A stretch of 64,000 bases of DNA, taken from NCBI RefSeq assembly GCF_027744825.2, contig NC_071343.1:9880866-9944865 (forward strand). Direction: 5' to 3'. The notes under the pieces were generated by a model that saw only the letters and a list, made by a program, of their open reading frames with translations, was not told where the DNA came from and made no database searches. This DNA is from Synchiropus splendidus. Its lineage: Eukaryota; Chordata; Actinopteri; Syngnathiformes; Callionymidae. Below, piece by piece: positions 1-12,800 of this stretch. The stretch's first letter is position 1, and the number at the start of each line of letters is the position of its first letter. The translations under genes were made by a program, and so were the position numbers.

Positions 1-3000
1 ATGGCGTTCTATTGCACTATGATCCTTCAAAGCCATAAACTCCCTGAAGTACTACAAAGAAATACAGCTCCTATATACTTTAATGAGCATGTTCGATGTG
101 CTGTACTTTCCACTTTTCCTGAGAGGAGCCCAGTGACTCACCAAATCATGGGACTCCTGTTCAACAGGCTTTTTGTCTGTTATTTTACTTTTAAGCTGCG
201 TGCGACAACGTGACACTTTTATTCAGTTGGGTATAACTGACTTCACATGATGATGGAATATTGTGCTGTCATCATCCCACGGGGAGTGGTGGGAACATCT
301 GGTAGCTGCCGAGTCCAAGTAAATAGGAAGTTTATCTTCAAATTAACCTCGGCTGAACTTGGCCTGAAACTGCTTGGACTCTCTGGACTCTATTCTGGAA
401 GTGTCTTCACCCAAGACGGATCACCTGCTGCCGCCTGTGACTCAATATCCTCCATTTCCTGAGTCGGAAGGAATGAGCTTCCTTTTGAAGCTAGGCAACT
501 GGAAGAGACCTTTAACTTGTAGTCGGTGTTATGGGCTAATGTAGTTATTTTTGTATTGTAGTTGTACTTAGATTCTGTTGGAGTCAGACATCTGTTTTTC
601 AAGTGAGATTGCTGTCAAGTCAAAAAGAAGCTGGACAATTCATAGTGTTTTCATTTAACATCCACTAGTGTGGGGCTTCCATCACCTCCCCCTTGACAAG
701 AGCTGCTCCCCGCCTTGACTACATTCACCTGCAGAATAAGAAAGATATTTGCCAGCTGACAAATATCTCAGGAAACTGACTGTGACAATACAAACTTGAC
801 TGACACCATGTGCACCGTCGACCAGTCCATCTTCACTGAAGGATTTTCTGAGTTGTTTTAAATAAATGAGTAAATATAACTCAAGGGGCCAAAAATCCAA
901 TTCACCACCCCTGTACCCCTTTAGACCTCACCGCTCCAGGAGCTGTGCTCCTTTCTCAGTACTCACCCTGGCCAGCTGGGGTCGGTATGTGCTGCACTGT
1001 TGTGTGAGTGCGATTAATTCTAGAGCAAAGAAGATGCCACCTCAGCAGTCTCTGTTGCTGGATGAATACCCGTCTGTCAAACGCTGGAGATGCACGTGAA
1101 AGCCTCAGCTGACACAGTAGAGTCTGCTACTGCCAGTCACTCCATTTCCGGCATCCTAAGTCGAGTTGCCCCGGGTGAAATTTCAGTTTCCACACAATCT
1201 CCAAAGACCCCAAAATGAGGAGAACATGGGTGGTGAAAATTCTACTATTACAATTTGATCAGCTCAACTCTGCAGCCAACAGAAATGCAAACATCTCATT
1301 CACGTTGAAGTGGTTTCTCATTTTGATGATGTGTAAAGCCGAATTATAATTGTGATTATTATTATTATTGTAAGTGTGGTTCTGTCTTTTCTTTTCCAAT
1401 ACACACTTCAACATGGAAGTCAAACATGTAGTTGGTGCATGTCTTACTATACAAGAAGTGTATCCACAGCTGTTCCTTTTGACGGGTTTTATTGAGATCC
1501 TTCTCCGTGACAACTGTGACCGTGACAATAACTGCGCACTATTCCAAACAAAACAGCAATAGCACGGTCAAAAACTAGTATGCTTCTCTGGCTTCCATAA
1601 CACTTCTAACGTCAACACGCACACGTCACTTCGCCTTCTTCAGCCAATGATAAGAGCAGTCACACCAACCAATAGACACTCCTGGAAGACAAACTTCACA
1701 TTGTAAACCACTCATCCACTGTGCATAACACACAGAATGACTCCAACAATTATTATTATTACTATTTTTAATTTTTTTTTTATTTTTTATCATGCTTCAC
1801 CACTTAGTTGCCAAACTTGCAGACTTGAATTATTCATACTCCCTTCTATCAGAGGCCTTTTTCTTACCACAAACTTAACAGGAGCCTATTTTGAGTAGTA
1901 GAATCCCACACATCTGAGTAGACAGCCTTAAGTCGCTAAGTCTGGTGAGTGACCTTAACTTCCACAGCAGCGCATGTGGAGGAAAAAAGTCCAGTCTTTT
2001 CAACATCTGCTCAAAGATCATAAATACGGCATGAACTCCTCATTCGAAAACATTTCGCTCCGGCAACAGGAAGTGAGTTTTATATTTTGCCATGTGGATC
2101 TAGTGAGTGACATGCGAAAGGGTTTTTAATCTGCCATTTTCTCCCTCGTCTGAGTGGAAACTTGCGTACACTCTAGTGTCGTCTCCTGTCTGATGTCATA
2201 CACCCTAAACAATAAATATTTCTCTCCAGTTAGAAGTGTCATTTCCATCACAGAGAAAACTCACCCACTTCACCGATCACCACGTTTGAAGGTGAAGAGC
2301 AAGGTTAAATCAGGTTCAAGTTCAGGGCTGAGGTTAGCTAAACTGCTGTCATGGTCTGTGTCAAGGCGAGGAAATGAACATTGTCTCAAACGTGAGCGAG
2401 CGTGTGTGTGTGTGTGTGTGCGAGTGCAGGTGTTAAAAGTCAATTACTCACAGATGAGTGTGGTCTGGAAACCTCTGAATGGAAAGAGGAGAGGTTCATG
2501 AGGGCGGGCGGGGTTGAGTGAGGAAACAGAAACTTAAAGCTCTTAAAGTTCTAATGAGTTCAAGCCTGTCTTGTCAGCAGTTTGTCAGAGAGGTTATGGA
2601 AATGGATTGAACCTGGACCCCATGTGAATGTATTTATTACTAACATCATAAATTAGCAGTCAGTGGAGATTTCATGGACTTGTGTCGACCAATCTTTGGC
2701 GAAAAAAAAAAGAAAAACAGTCTGGTTATTCTGGAGCTTAGTTCTGGAGATGAGTTAGTAATACTTTTGACAGTTTCAGTGCTCCACATTATTTGTAGGA
2801 TTGTACATATGAAATGTTTGTTTTCATATTTATTGAGTGTATTCTATCCATTACAGTATAAGACATTTGTGGAGGAAGTGTTTCACCCCCCATGGATGCA
2901 GGAAATGACTGTATTCTCTAGCACAGATAAATCCTCACATGTTATAGGACATTTTTCCTACTGGTAGTTTCAGTGCAAAAACTGAGGATTGTGGATGAAG

Positions 3001-3006
3001 GACGAA
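1..3006. other. Upstream intergenic DNA, no gene seen
   Basis: No splice-bounded coding block or known protein family could be recognised. Short open frames are scattered on both strands without family resemblance. The stretch contains AT-rich tracts (around 1350-1370 and 1745-1790) and a (GT)n run of about 20 bp at 2402-2421. Exons of a distant gene without a recognisable motif could have been missed by eye. Confidence 0.6.
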
Positions 3007-3009
3007 TTA

Positions 3010-3749
3010 GGCTGTGTCCCAACACTCGTTTTTGACCTTAACACTTGGTTTTGCGCGTTCACGTGTAAGTGTAGTGTGTCGCCATTCACCACTTGAAATG
3101 ATCCTTTCAAACTGAGGGAGCTCTGGAGCAGACTTGAAACCAAGTGGGAATATGAAGTAGGATAGATTTCCAGGATACCAAAGTACTTTATTTAAAAACA
3201 ATGTTGGATAGGACAACAGGGACATTTTCGTAACCAGGGCTACTCTTCCGTTTGTTTACCTCTATTCGTCTCTTGTGTCGCACGTTAGCGACCCAAATGG
3301 TCTACTGTGTCCGACAACATGAACAATACAACATGTATGCACAACAGTATGTTTTAATTTGTACTTAACAAACAACAGTCGGCTAGCCTCCAGGCTAACT
3401 CTAACATCGTCATACCGCTAACAGATCTATCACCGCAACACAGCGGCGAACCTGGCTTCGGCTCCGCCCATTTCTTCTCTGTTGGTTCACCAAACCAGGT
3501 GAGATTATCGGCACCGATGCATGAGGTTGCATAAACGTTGGAGCTGGCATTTCCACAACGTCTCCAACACTGGATTGGCAGGAAACAAAACGCAGCACGG
3601 CAGACAATGACACATTGTCTTCACGCGTGACGTCCATTTTGATGGACGTCAATTACTTCACTTCGCTGTCACTATGAAGTAGTGGAGGGCACTGAAAACC
3701 AAGTGCTAATGTTAAGTGCTAGTGTTGGGGTGAGAGATGGGACACAGCC
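3010..3749. mobile_element. Non-autonomous DNA transposon, PIF/Harbinger-like
   Basis: The left end reads GGCTGTGTCCCAACACT and the right end is its inverted match (GTGTTGGGG...GGGACACAGCC). Similarity between the ends continues about 40 bp inward, through an ACTTGGTTTT / AAAACCAAGT pair. The element is flanked by the trinucleotide TTA on both sides (3007-3009 and 3750-3752), which fits a 3-bp TWA target duplication, the mark of PIF/Harbinger insertion. The 740-bp interior has no transposase-like open frame, so it would need a transposase in trans. An inner palindrome, ACGTCCATTTTGATGGACGT, lies near 3629-3648. Family assignment rests on ends and target site only. Confidence 0.7.
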
Positions 3750-3752
3750 TTA

Positions 3753-4315
3753 GATGCTGTCTGCTTTGGGATCTGAAGGTTGGATGTGGTAGTTTGAGTC
3801 TCAAACTTGAGCTACACATAAGAACGGTGTTTGTTTCAACACCCTTGAAACATACTTGTGGCTCCTTCTGCGTTGTCGGCAAACTACAGTGAAGTCTCTG
3901 GAGATGGCTGGATGGAACTTTCGAAGGATCGGAGATGATTCTGCAGTGTCACGACAGCTGGCAGACGTCGGAACATGGGATCGTCTCTGCAGAGGAAATT
4001 GGCTGTAAAATACTTTACTGTCTTTTTGGCTCTTTGTCTGAGATTAGTTGCCTAGATACCATCAAACATGAAAACCACACACAGATGCACACCATGCTAT
4101 CGCTTACATGTAATTGTTCACCGGTGGGCCATTACTTTCCAGGTCACAGGCTGGAATTCTAGCAGATAGCGGCCCAAACTTGGACATGTTGGCTGGATAG
4201 CAGCTAGAAAATCTGACATTCTGGCATTCGGTGGAAGAGGTTACGCAACAAAAGACGGGGTGAAAGTGTTAAACAGGACAGATGTGTGGAATGGATGTGG
4301 CTGCAACAAATCCTC
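3753..4315. other. Intergenic DNA, nothing recognised
   Basis: Ordinary mixed-composition sequence between two repeat elements. No gene, splice-bounded open block or repeat end was recognised. Confidence 0.5.
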
Positions 4316-4638
4316 CCTCCCATGGCGTAATTTATTGATGTTTGGAAAGTGGACTTTTCAGTCCTATGCTGAAACCGAAGGCAGCCTTCAGTGTTTCATG
4401 TTCACGCATTGCAGTAGGATTGGGCTTCCTCTGCAGATCCTGACGCCATGGCCAGTGTGTCACGTAAAAGAAAGACAGAGGTTGGTGTCAGGTAAGCCAT
4501 GGGATGTCGCTCTTTTCGTTGTACATGTAATAACACAGTGAGTCGCTCAGAGGCTTCCATTGGTGTCAGTATAGGATGCACAACTCCACCTCTCCAACAT
4601 CAATATATTTCGCAATGGGAGTGCGAAATATATTGATG
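4316..4638. mobile_element. Inverted-repeat (MITE-like) element with terminal hairpin
   Basis: The left arm (about 4316-4400: CTCCCATGG, then TTGATG, GGAAAGTGGACTTTT, a CCTATGCTGA block, then CCTTCAG) is matched in inverted order by the right arm (about 4560-4623: GTCAGTATAGGATGCA, then CAACATCAATATATT, then ATGGGAGTG). The same family occurs at 19731-20058. At the right edge an extra perfect hairpin is present: 17-bp arms at 4598-4614 and 4622-4638 around a 7-base loop. No coding capacity is evident. Confidence 0.65.
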
Positions 4639-4639
4639 G

Positions 4640-7508
4640 TTTTTTTTACACTTGGATTTTCATTCCATGACTATAACTATTCCTTTGTGATGCTTCCTGC
4701 TACTGCATATAATGTTATTATCCTTTATTTATACCATTGTTCTCAGGTTGTTGGTGAAATCTTGCAGTAAGTAGAGCGTTCTAACTTCACTGCTAGCGGC
4801 ATAGCAAATGCTGCACGTTGCTGCATTTCAATCCACTAATATCGATGGACGGAAGATGACTTTTAGTTTGTGACCTCTGACATCCAACTTAAACATATTT
4901 AGTTGGACAACTTAATGTAGCCACTGGGTACCAAAGAAACCAGCATTGAAATGTGGACTTTTGTTTTTGTTTGTGGGGCACATAAACTAGATTTTCACGT
5001 TTTTTGTTTCAACATTTCAAAGTAAAAGCCTCACGGACTCAACATGAAAAGGTTGCGCTTCAAAAATGATGGCGGTGCTGAAGAATGCAAGTCTTTTGAT
5101 TTTACCAACACTCACTCAGTTTCTTGGTTTGTTCAAACTTTTACCCTGCCTCCAAGTTGGAAACTGACAAACCGCACAGCCGGTCAGAACGAAATAAAAA
5201 GATGAAGAAATGTTTTGGCCGACTAGGAATTCTGAAATCTGCTCCACAGATGAGAGCAACAGCTGCTGCACATCTTCCCCTGATCCCAGTGTCCCTCTGA
5301 CTTCCATCATAAATGTTCAGTTTCACAACAGTCGAGATTGTCACGCTGACCAGATGAGAGTTGATCTGCCGCCTCTTACCAACGTCAAGATCGATCCTGT
5401 CTTTCCCAAATTGAAATTATTTTCCTCAAGGTCCTCACATAGGTCTTTGTTATGCAGATGTTTACATTGACATTTGTAAAGACATAGTGAATGATATTAT
5501 GTATCATTGACTCCTAACAGTGGTGATTTCAATCTTTTACCCTTCTGTCTTCTGAGCCAGAAGACAAAGGTCTCCATTATCTGATCAAATCTCTTCCAAT
5601 CTCGCTTTTGTTTTTAAAAGATCATAAATTCCCGACTGACGTGCCCTGGCGGCAGCTGTCTGCTTTGGAGACTTGGAGGTTGACACACTCATTCGTTCTG
5701 AAGGATTTTTTTTTCTTTAAGCATCTGTGGCTGCTCACTTCAGAAAGCTCAGACATTGGAGCTTCGCCGGAGCATTTGAGGTGGATAACTTGATGAGACA
5801 AAATAAACTGTGTGCAAACATTTCGACTTCACGAAAAACATCACACAATCAAATTACTGTGCTACACTAAACCAACTTTGGAAATAGATCAGGGTTTCAG
5901 CCAGGATTTTTTCAAACTGCGGCGGAGCCCTTAGCAAGAGGAAAAAAAGAAAAAGAAAAAAAGTCAATAAAAATATATCACGACATCAGCCAATAAAGCG
6001 ATAGAAAAACAAAATAGCAGGTGGGAAAGTTTTCGCTTTTACTGAATTGGTGTCAATAATAACATTTAAGTGAATCTCTCTCCGATCAGCAGCTGTCCGT
6101 GTCTTCATATGTCCAGCTGTGACGTTGCTCTCTGAAATGATTCCCTTAAAAACCTGTTGAAAATCTGTCATGTTCATGTAACCTCCATGATGCATTTCGT
6201 GTAAGTTGTGGATCACTTCATTGTTGTGTTTGACTTGCTTGGCCGATCACCTACTTATTTTGCTGCTATATGAGGGTATTTATTTCTCCTTTGATATTTT
6301 TTTGTGAATGGCTTTTACATTTTTTTTATATGCTTATTTATTTTATTATTTTACACTGTATTTTTTATAGTGTTTTTAAATTGAAGGGTTTTTTTTTAAG
6401 CATATATTTTTTTCTTTTTTTTATTCCAAATATGTTATTTCCTTTTCCTTCACAACTTTAATTACTTATTTTGCTCTGGAACTTGTGGAAATGTTCTTTG
6501 GCTTTGTTTTGCAGGTTTCATATATGTTTTTTTGGATAATGCCTAACATGTTTAAAAGTGGGGCATCGCACATTCACACGAGACAGACAGATGAATGTGA
6601 CGGAATGTTGAAAGAGAGAGTGCTCCGTCCTCCTGGACATATGATATACAGCTGAGCTGTCTCTACCTCGCCTACCGAAGTAATCGACTGCCTCTGGGGC
6701 ATCCAGGATATAGTCGCTCGCTCTGCCGTGCAGAAGTGAACCCCAGGGTCCTGACTGCTGTTCTCCAGGGTAGTCTTGGGGTGCAATAAACCAGCCATGC
6801 TGTCATAAAAAGAGCCATTAAATAAGGACTTATATTATATCAAACAGGTGGCCATAATGTTTTCTTCAGTCTGAGTAAGAAATGATGCTGTTACTTTCAC
6901 ACATATTACCGTTTGCGTGTGAAAACCAGCCAGATGCTTAAAGGCATCTACATCTACCAGTCTGTTACTGGATTAAATTAATCATTTGAGCCAAGAGATT
7001 AAAAGAGCCCTAAAATACTGTTTGAATTTTAGTGGTTTGCGTCTGTGCTCTGCTCCGTGTGCACATTAAACTGGAGCTGCGGTAATGACTGCCTCATGCC
7101 AGGTCCTCATCACCACAAACACATTCATGTGCTGTTGTTTGTTGTGTTATGATTGCATTTAAGCTGAAACACCAACACACATCTGTGCTGACGTTTATGT
7201 TCTCGAGGGCAAACGTTGTGTACCAGTGCAGCTAAAGCATCAAATCTGCCTTTTTCTCCATCTTGCTGCGAAACATGGCGGTCACGTGATGAGCACATTT
7301 TTCCACATGGACTTCGGGTTTGGAAGGTTGTGGTGGAATATTCCTCCTCTTCATTTTTCCCATCGCTGCTAGACCTCCATGACATCCATGAAAAAGCCTG
7401 ACCACGCCTCGTTCCCACACCACCTACGCCAGCGTTACTCAGTGAGAGTTTGTTACATAGAATAAAATATGGTTTTGTAATTTTCTTTTCCTGCTGTATG
7501 CTGGACAT
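4640..7508. other. Intergenic DNA with small repeat fragments
   Basis: No gene is supported. Around 6838-6864 lies AACAGGTGGCCATAATGTTT, close to the terminal sequence of a mariner/Tc1-like fish family also seen near 38140. A T-rich stretch spans 6290-6440. A minus-strand exon-like block at 6667-6799 is treated as a finding, not as a gene. Confidence 0.5.
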
Positions 7509-7620
7509 ACAGTGTCAAACTCCTGTTCTGAGAGCCAAATCCGGCCCACGAAGTCATTTTTGCTGCCCCGAAGAGCATGACAATAACATGACCTTCAAAG
7601 ATGTGTCATCAAACTTTGCA
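7509..7620 (+). mobile_element. hAT-type (Charlie-like) element end fragment
   Basis: The segment begins CAGTGTCAAACTCCTG and continues through AAATCCGGCCCACGAAG. This closely resembles the terminal inverted repeat of common vertebrate hAT/Charlie non-autonomous elements. The matching opposite end was not located nearby, so this is a fragment. A similar end in the other orientation occurs near 35603-35641. Confidence 0.5.
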
Positions 7621-9289
7621 CTTATATAAATGTCTTGAAGAAGAAACCCAGAGTGTGTCCTGCGTTGTGAGTCAGTGTTGGAGGAGGACCAACCACAGAG
7701 GAGCTTCTTGCTAAAATTAGCCTTCAAAACTTAAAAACGTCACTGATACTTTCTGTTTAAATTCAAAGAATGCCATTAGCAGACATTGTGTTGAAGATGA
7801 TTTTGGTTTGGACCACGGCTTCGTCTGTTTCAGTTTTAAATGAGCAGTAGTAGATGTCCCTACTACATAAGTGACAGCTGATGCTTCAAAGTGGTTGCTG
7901 CACAATCTGTATTTGTATTTTGCTCAGTTTTGTGGTGTAATATTATATGTGAATTGTTTGGGGATGTGGAAATGTCTCTTCCTGCGGTAATGCTTTGGGG
8001 GCCATTCTGTTTTATTCCAAGTTCTATTCCATATTGGCCATTGGTCAGAGTGTGTGACAGTGGTTGTGTATCACAGTTACATGGGCACTTTTTCCACAAT
8101 CTGAACTGATATATTGTGATTAAATCTTACAATACGATCCCATTCAGATGTGGCTACTCATGCAGCAAGTATCTAATCTGAACCAAACTGCCGTATGTGC
8201 TCTATTGTAAGACCGACCGTAAATAGCTGGGAGTGTAGAAGAAGAGGACCTTGTGTCACACTCTATCCTCAAACCATTTAGAAACAAATTACCATCTGGA
8301 AACTTACATCACCATCATGAGTCATTCTTACCTGCAAGAATGGCTGAAGAATAAAATGTAAACAAATGTATTTTGTTCAATGCATTGGCCCAGTGATGAC
8401 CTGGCGACCTGCCTGTGCCGTTCTCAGTCTCTCGCCCCGAGGCCTCACTACCCCATCAAGCAAACCAGTGGAATCAGAACCTCGGAGCTGTGACATCACG
8501 GTGGGAGGTAAATCCTCAACCTTCACCAAAATGACGACAATTTCTTCATCTTGGAAGTTGAGGAGAAGCCACAGTCAAAGATCCGACGGGAGCTCTGGTT
8601 TCTTTGGCTCCTGCTGGTCCCCACAAAAGAGCGCCGGCTCTCTTTCCGTACTTCAGCTTCTGGTGTATCACATCTCCCTTCCGTGCTGCCAGCAGCCGCC
8701 CCCAGAGCTCCACTGACTCACCGATCCCCCAAACAATGGCTGCCATTGAACCCACCACGCTGACTTTAATGAACAGCTGGAATCTATTAATGCTTCGGTC
8801 AGTCGCCACGGCGACAGCACAATATCACCAGTTCCGTACATGAATTCAAATACGCCGACGTGGAAACGTGGTGGCTTCTGTTGTCCTTGAATGGCCTGAG
8901 GATGTTCTAGCACTGAGTCACAGTCCTGTCGCCTTTTTCCGCCTCTGGTCTTTATTTACCTAAAAAGAGTTATAATTTCCGCGATTTGGATGAATGAGTC
9001 GGCATTTTTGACATCTGGGAACGGTTTGTGCTGATGAGATTTACAGTTGTTATTTCTGCTTTTCACCAAGTTCATTTACAACAGCTGCTCTGTTGTCATA
9101 ATTCACAGGTAACTGCTTATGGAAATGCCCCAAAATCGCTGTCCCCCTGTTGCATGCCCAATAAATAATCAGCTCTGCCTTGTAGGGGTGTTGTCATTGC
9201 TTTCCCTGCTCATACTCTGCACCTCCATACACAGTATTTATTACTCAAAAAAGTGTTAGCTGAGTACTCAAACACAGTATATTGACAGC
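7621..9289. other. Intergenic DNA, GC-richer block with SINE/LINE-like scrap
   Basis: Around 8385-8450 the phrase CAGTGATGACCTGGCGACCTG followed by CTCTCGCCCCGAG resembles a widespread fish SINE/LINE tail. Positions 8500-8760 are GC-richer and open in several frames on both strands. None of those frames resembles a family I know, so no CDS is called. Confidence 0.45.
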
Positions 9290-9445
9290 ATGATGCCTTT
9301 GTGGATAGTGCAGCAACCTCACAGCAGGGAGGGAGGGAGGTCTGGAGTTCAAATCCAGCGTAGAGGCGACTGCTTGGAGGCGTGTTCCATCCCTCAGACC
9401 AGTTGTTGTCTGCAGGTGTGTCAGTGTTGTCTGTTTATATGTAGC
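9290..9445 (+). repeat. SINE-like fragment with tRNA-type B-box
   Basis: The phrase TGGATAGTGCAGCAACCTCACAGC, then GGAGTTCAAATCCAGC, then GCAGGTGTGTCAGTGTTGTC, follows the plan of fish tRNA-derived or LINE-tail repeats. GTTCAAATCC resembles a pol III B-box. A GGGA short tandem tract sits inside. Ends and family are uncertain. Confidence 0.4.
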
Positions 9446-9769
9446 CTCCCCATCTTTAGTTGAACGCATGTAATGACATGGAACAATGTGATAAAGGCCC
9501 CCAGGTCAAGGGACCGCGGGACGCCACGAGAGAGGCTCATTGTAAATAGTGGGAGGGGCCATAGGGCTTTTGGATTAATGGTCCTACATGTTTATTTTAG
9601 CTTTTTTTCTTGGACACAGATGTGAAGTCACAGTGGAGGAACGAAAAATGCTTCAACGTGCACTTTGAAGACAAATTCAAGTTTTCCAACTCTGACTTCA
9701 CTCTGTTCGCTCGAGAACGCCCCACTGACTCAACCACTTTTTCGCATCTGTGTGAATGAATCTTAACAG

Positions 9770-9870
<101 letters not shown>

Positions 9871-12800
9871 ATTCAAGCATATCTATATAAGCCTCAATTT
9901 GAGGTCATTTTGAATAGTTTTAAGTTTGGTTTTGACTCCTGTTTTGTATGTGTCAATCAAAGCCAAATGGAAGCGGTTACTGCTGCAAGTGCGTTTTCGT
10001 AATGAAGCTATTATTAAACCGTTCAAATCCTATTTGTAAATGCTGCAAAAATGATATTCCACTGTTTCTAAGTTGCTCCAATTGGTCATCCACATGATTT
10101 GTGTCCTGAGACTGACATTTTTAAAACCCCAGTGGGGTCATTGAGAAGTTATTTGTTGTATGCTGTAGAACCAACAAATGCGTTCCTCCGTTTACATGTT
10201 AATGAGCTAAAATGACCAGTTCCAAAATTGATGTTCACCCACCTCCTGTAATCTAAACCAAAGCACATGAAGTCATTTGTTAGTAACTAGTGGTTCAAAC
10301 TGTTTTCCCCAAATTATAATAATCTCGATGAAAGAGTTTCTGCACGTTGGCGTCTCTTAAAAGTTAATACATTTGTTTTTTTGAGGATTTGCGGTGAATG
10401 TTTCATGTTTTAGAAATGTTTATGTGACGTTTATATACAGTCCACGTAGCAGCACACGCTCTGTTCTGGCTGGAGCGCTCGTCCGTCAGCCACTTGTCAA
10501 ACATTCTCGTCGCTGCTCCTCTCTTCGCTTCTGCACTTCTAATGTTCTGTTTCACTCAGAGCTGAAACTGCAGCTCATTGGTTCTTCTGCGTCTACGATG
10601 TTTCCACACAACTTGGTGCTTCATTGTGTGAGCCAGATGTTTGAGATTGCACATTCCAAACCTACATATGTTTTCATCACTGCCATGAAGACCTTCCTCC
10701 TGGGAGCCTTTTCTGTGAGCTAGACCACTTTGCACTACAGTCTTCTCTTGCGCTAATTTACATGAGTAAAGGTGGTGTTAAATCAAAGTATTTTTCTCAA
10801 TCTCACATCTCACCAGTTTTGACCAGCCCATCCAGACTTTTTATTCTGGTTTAACTCTGCCTGCGTTGCCACAAATTAAATGGTGATGGCTTGTGTTAAA
10901 TGTTGATATTTTGGGAATAAAATATTTCTATCAGTCATAATTCATCCCATCTTTTGTCTCTTGGCACAGTCTCAGCCTCTTTTGATCACTGTCTTAATCT
11001 TCCCTTGATGTTTTGGTCAGGATTCTGTCGGATAAACAAGTGACTCTGGAACATTTGAGTCATCACACACATGAATCATGTTGCTGCCATGTTTTGATTT
11101 TTCGTATGTTCCTATTCAAACCTACAATCTCAGCACCTTCATAGAAGCAACACACATCGGTTTATCAAATGTTTAAAACTGCATTGTACTTGCTTCATGG
11201 TCCTCCTTAAGGTCCTTCTAAGGTCTATCTTAAGAGGTGGACTCCTGCTCGACTGACAGTGTCGGGCGACTTGTATTCCTGGTCATATTTCACTACATGT
11301 TGACAAAAGAAAGTTGAAAACTCGCAGCACAGGGAGTCACAATCCCAACATAGGGGGGACCTAAGCCCTGTAGAGGACCCTGTAAATACATTCAGGGATT
11401 AAGACAGTTACGAAAGAAGTTATTGTTTATATTGAAAGTCCATTCAGTTGGCTTCCTTTTATCTCTCAGTCAGAGAACGCAGAAGTGAAGCAGCTGGGAG
11501 GTCTCCCTTCTTCAGTGTCTGTATCTGAAAAAGCAACCAACGCTCACAGACATCGCTATGTGAAGACCAAGTGCGTCTCCCGTTTGTCCTTTGGACTGTT
11601 TATGTCTCGCTTCATATACCAGACTGATGTTGCTATTATTAAAATTCTGTAAGGTTTAGGAGACGCTGACGCTCAGAGCGACGGATTTGGCTCGGACATA
11701 TAAACAGATCAGCAGTCCACTTACACGAAAGCTCTGTACGCACGAGTAGTTTATCCGACAAGAAAAACAGAGAGCGGCCTTGTGAGCTTTCAGTCTGCTG
11801 GAGAAGACACAATGCAGACCCATGGGGCTCCTGACTCTGAGCCAGCAGATGAGACCAGCACCATCCAGGAGCTGTGGAAGTCACAGCAGCGTTTAGGTCA
11901 ACGCCACTGGAGCAGGAACTGATAACAAACACTCAAGGGTGAGCAGTAGGAATCCATGAAGTTCACTTACTCATCCTGAATGTTTAGGTTTTGCAAACTT
12001 GTACAGCTGCTTCCTCATATGTGAACTAAACTTTTGCAAACATAGGGAGCAAAGATGTTCTTAAGGAATCTGTAGGAATCTTGCTGATGTAGTCCTGCTA
12101 TTGTCAATGGAATGCATTTAATCCATTGTTTGAATCCTTTTCCCTGTTATCACAGTGCATCGCCCTCTGCTATGTAGTAACTTGGAAAGCAGACAAATCA
12201 TTCGGTGAAAAAAAAAAAAGGAAACAGAAGGCAGAAAATGTAAATAACAATTGTCTTTTTGATTTTGGTTTGTGTTCAAATTGAGGTTTTTATCACTCAG
12301 GAGCGGAAAACAAATGGATATTTTTGTCCACGATCAGTCATAGTTTCGTTTCACTGTGTTTCACGCATCGCACCACATGAAAACAGACAGTATTTCCTGT
12401 TTGTTCTGCAAGTATCCAATGATTTATCATTTCATTTTCCATGTATTTTTTTTTTCTATTTGAGCGGCGGATGATCGATATAATTTGACAGAGTCTGATT
12501 GCTGCCACGTGTGGCCTTGTCAGGAAAACTGATTAACATTCCCTGAGAATCTGCTCCAGCCACACAGGCAAACTCCCATGTGTGGGACTCAAGAGACTCA
12601 GAGTTAGGAGTCATTGCTCAGCCGTTCTGCGTAACAGAGCCCTCTGCTGGACGTAGTTGCCACCACATACATACAACTTTATTTCACGATGTTTAGACGG
12701 CTGAAGGAAGAACGGACTCAGGTGGTTTTGGTCACATGTGAGATATGTGTGATGAAGAATGTCTGAAATGGACGTGCCAGACAAAGAAGGAAAGGACGAA

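Noticed and set aside
8510..8810. Overlapping frames on both strands in a GC-rich block
   Set aside because: High GC lowers stop frequency. None of the frames resembles a known protein.
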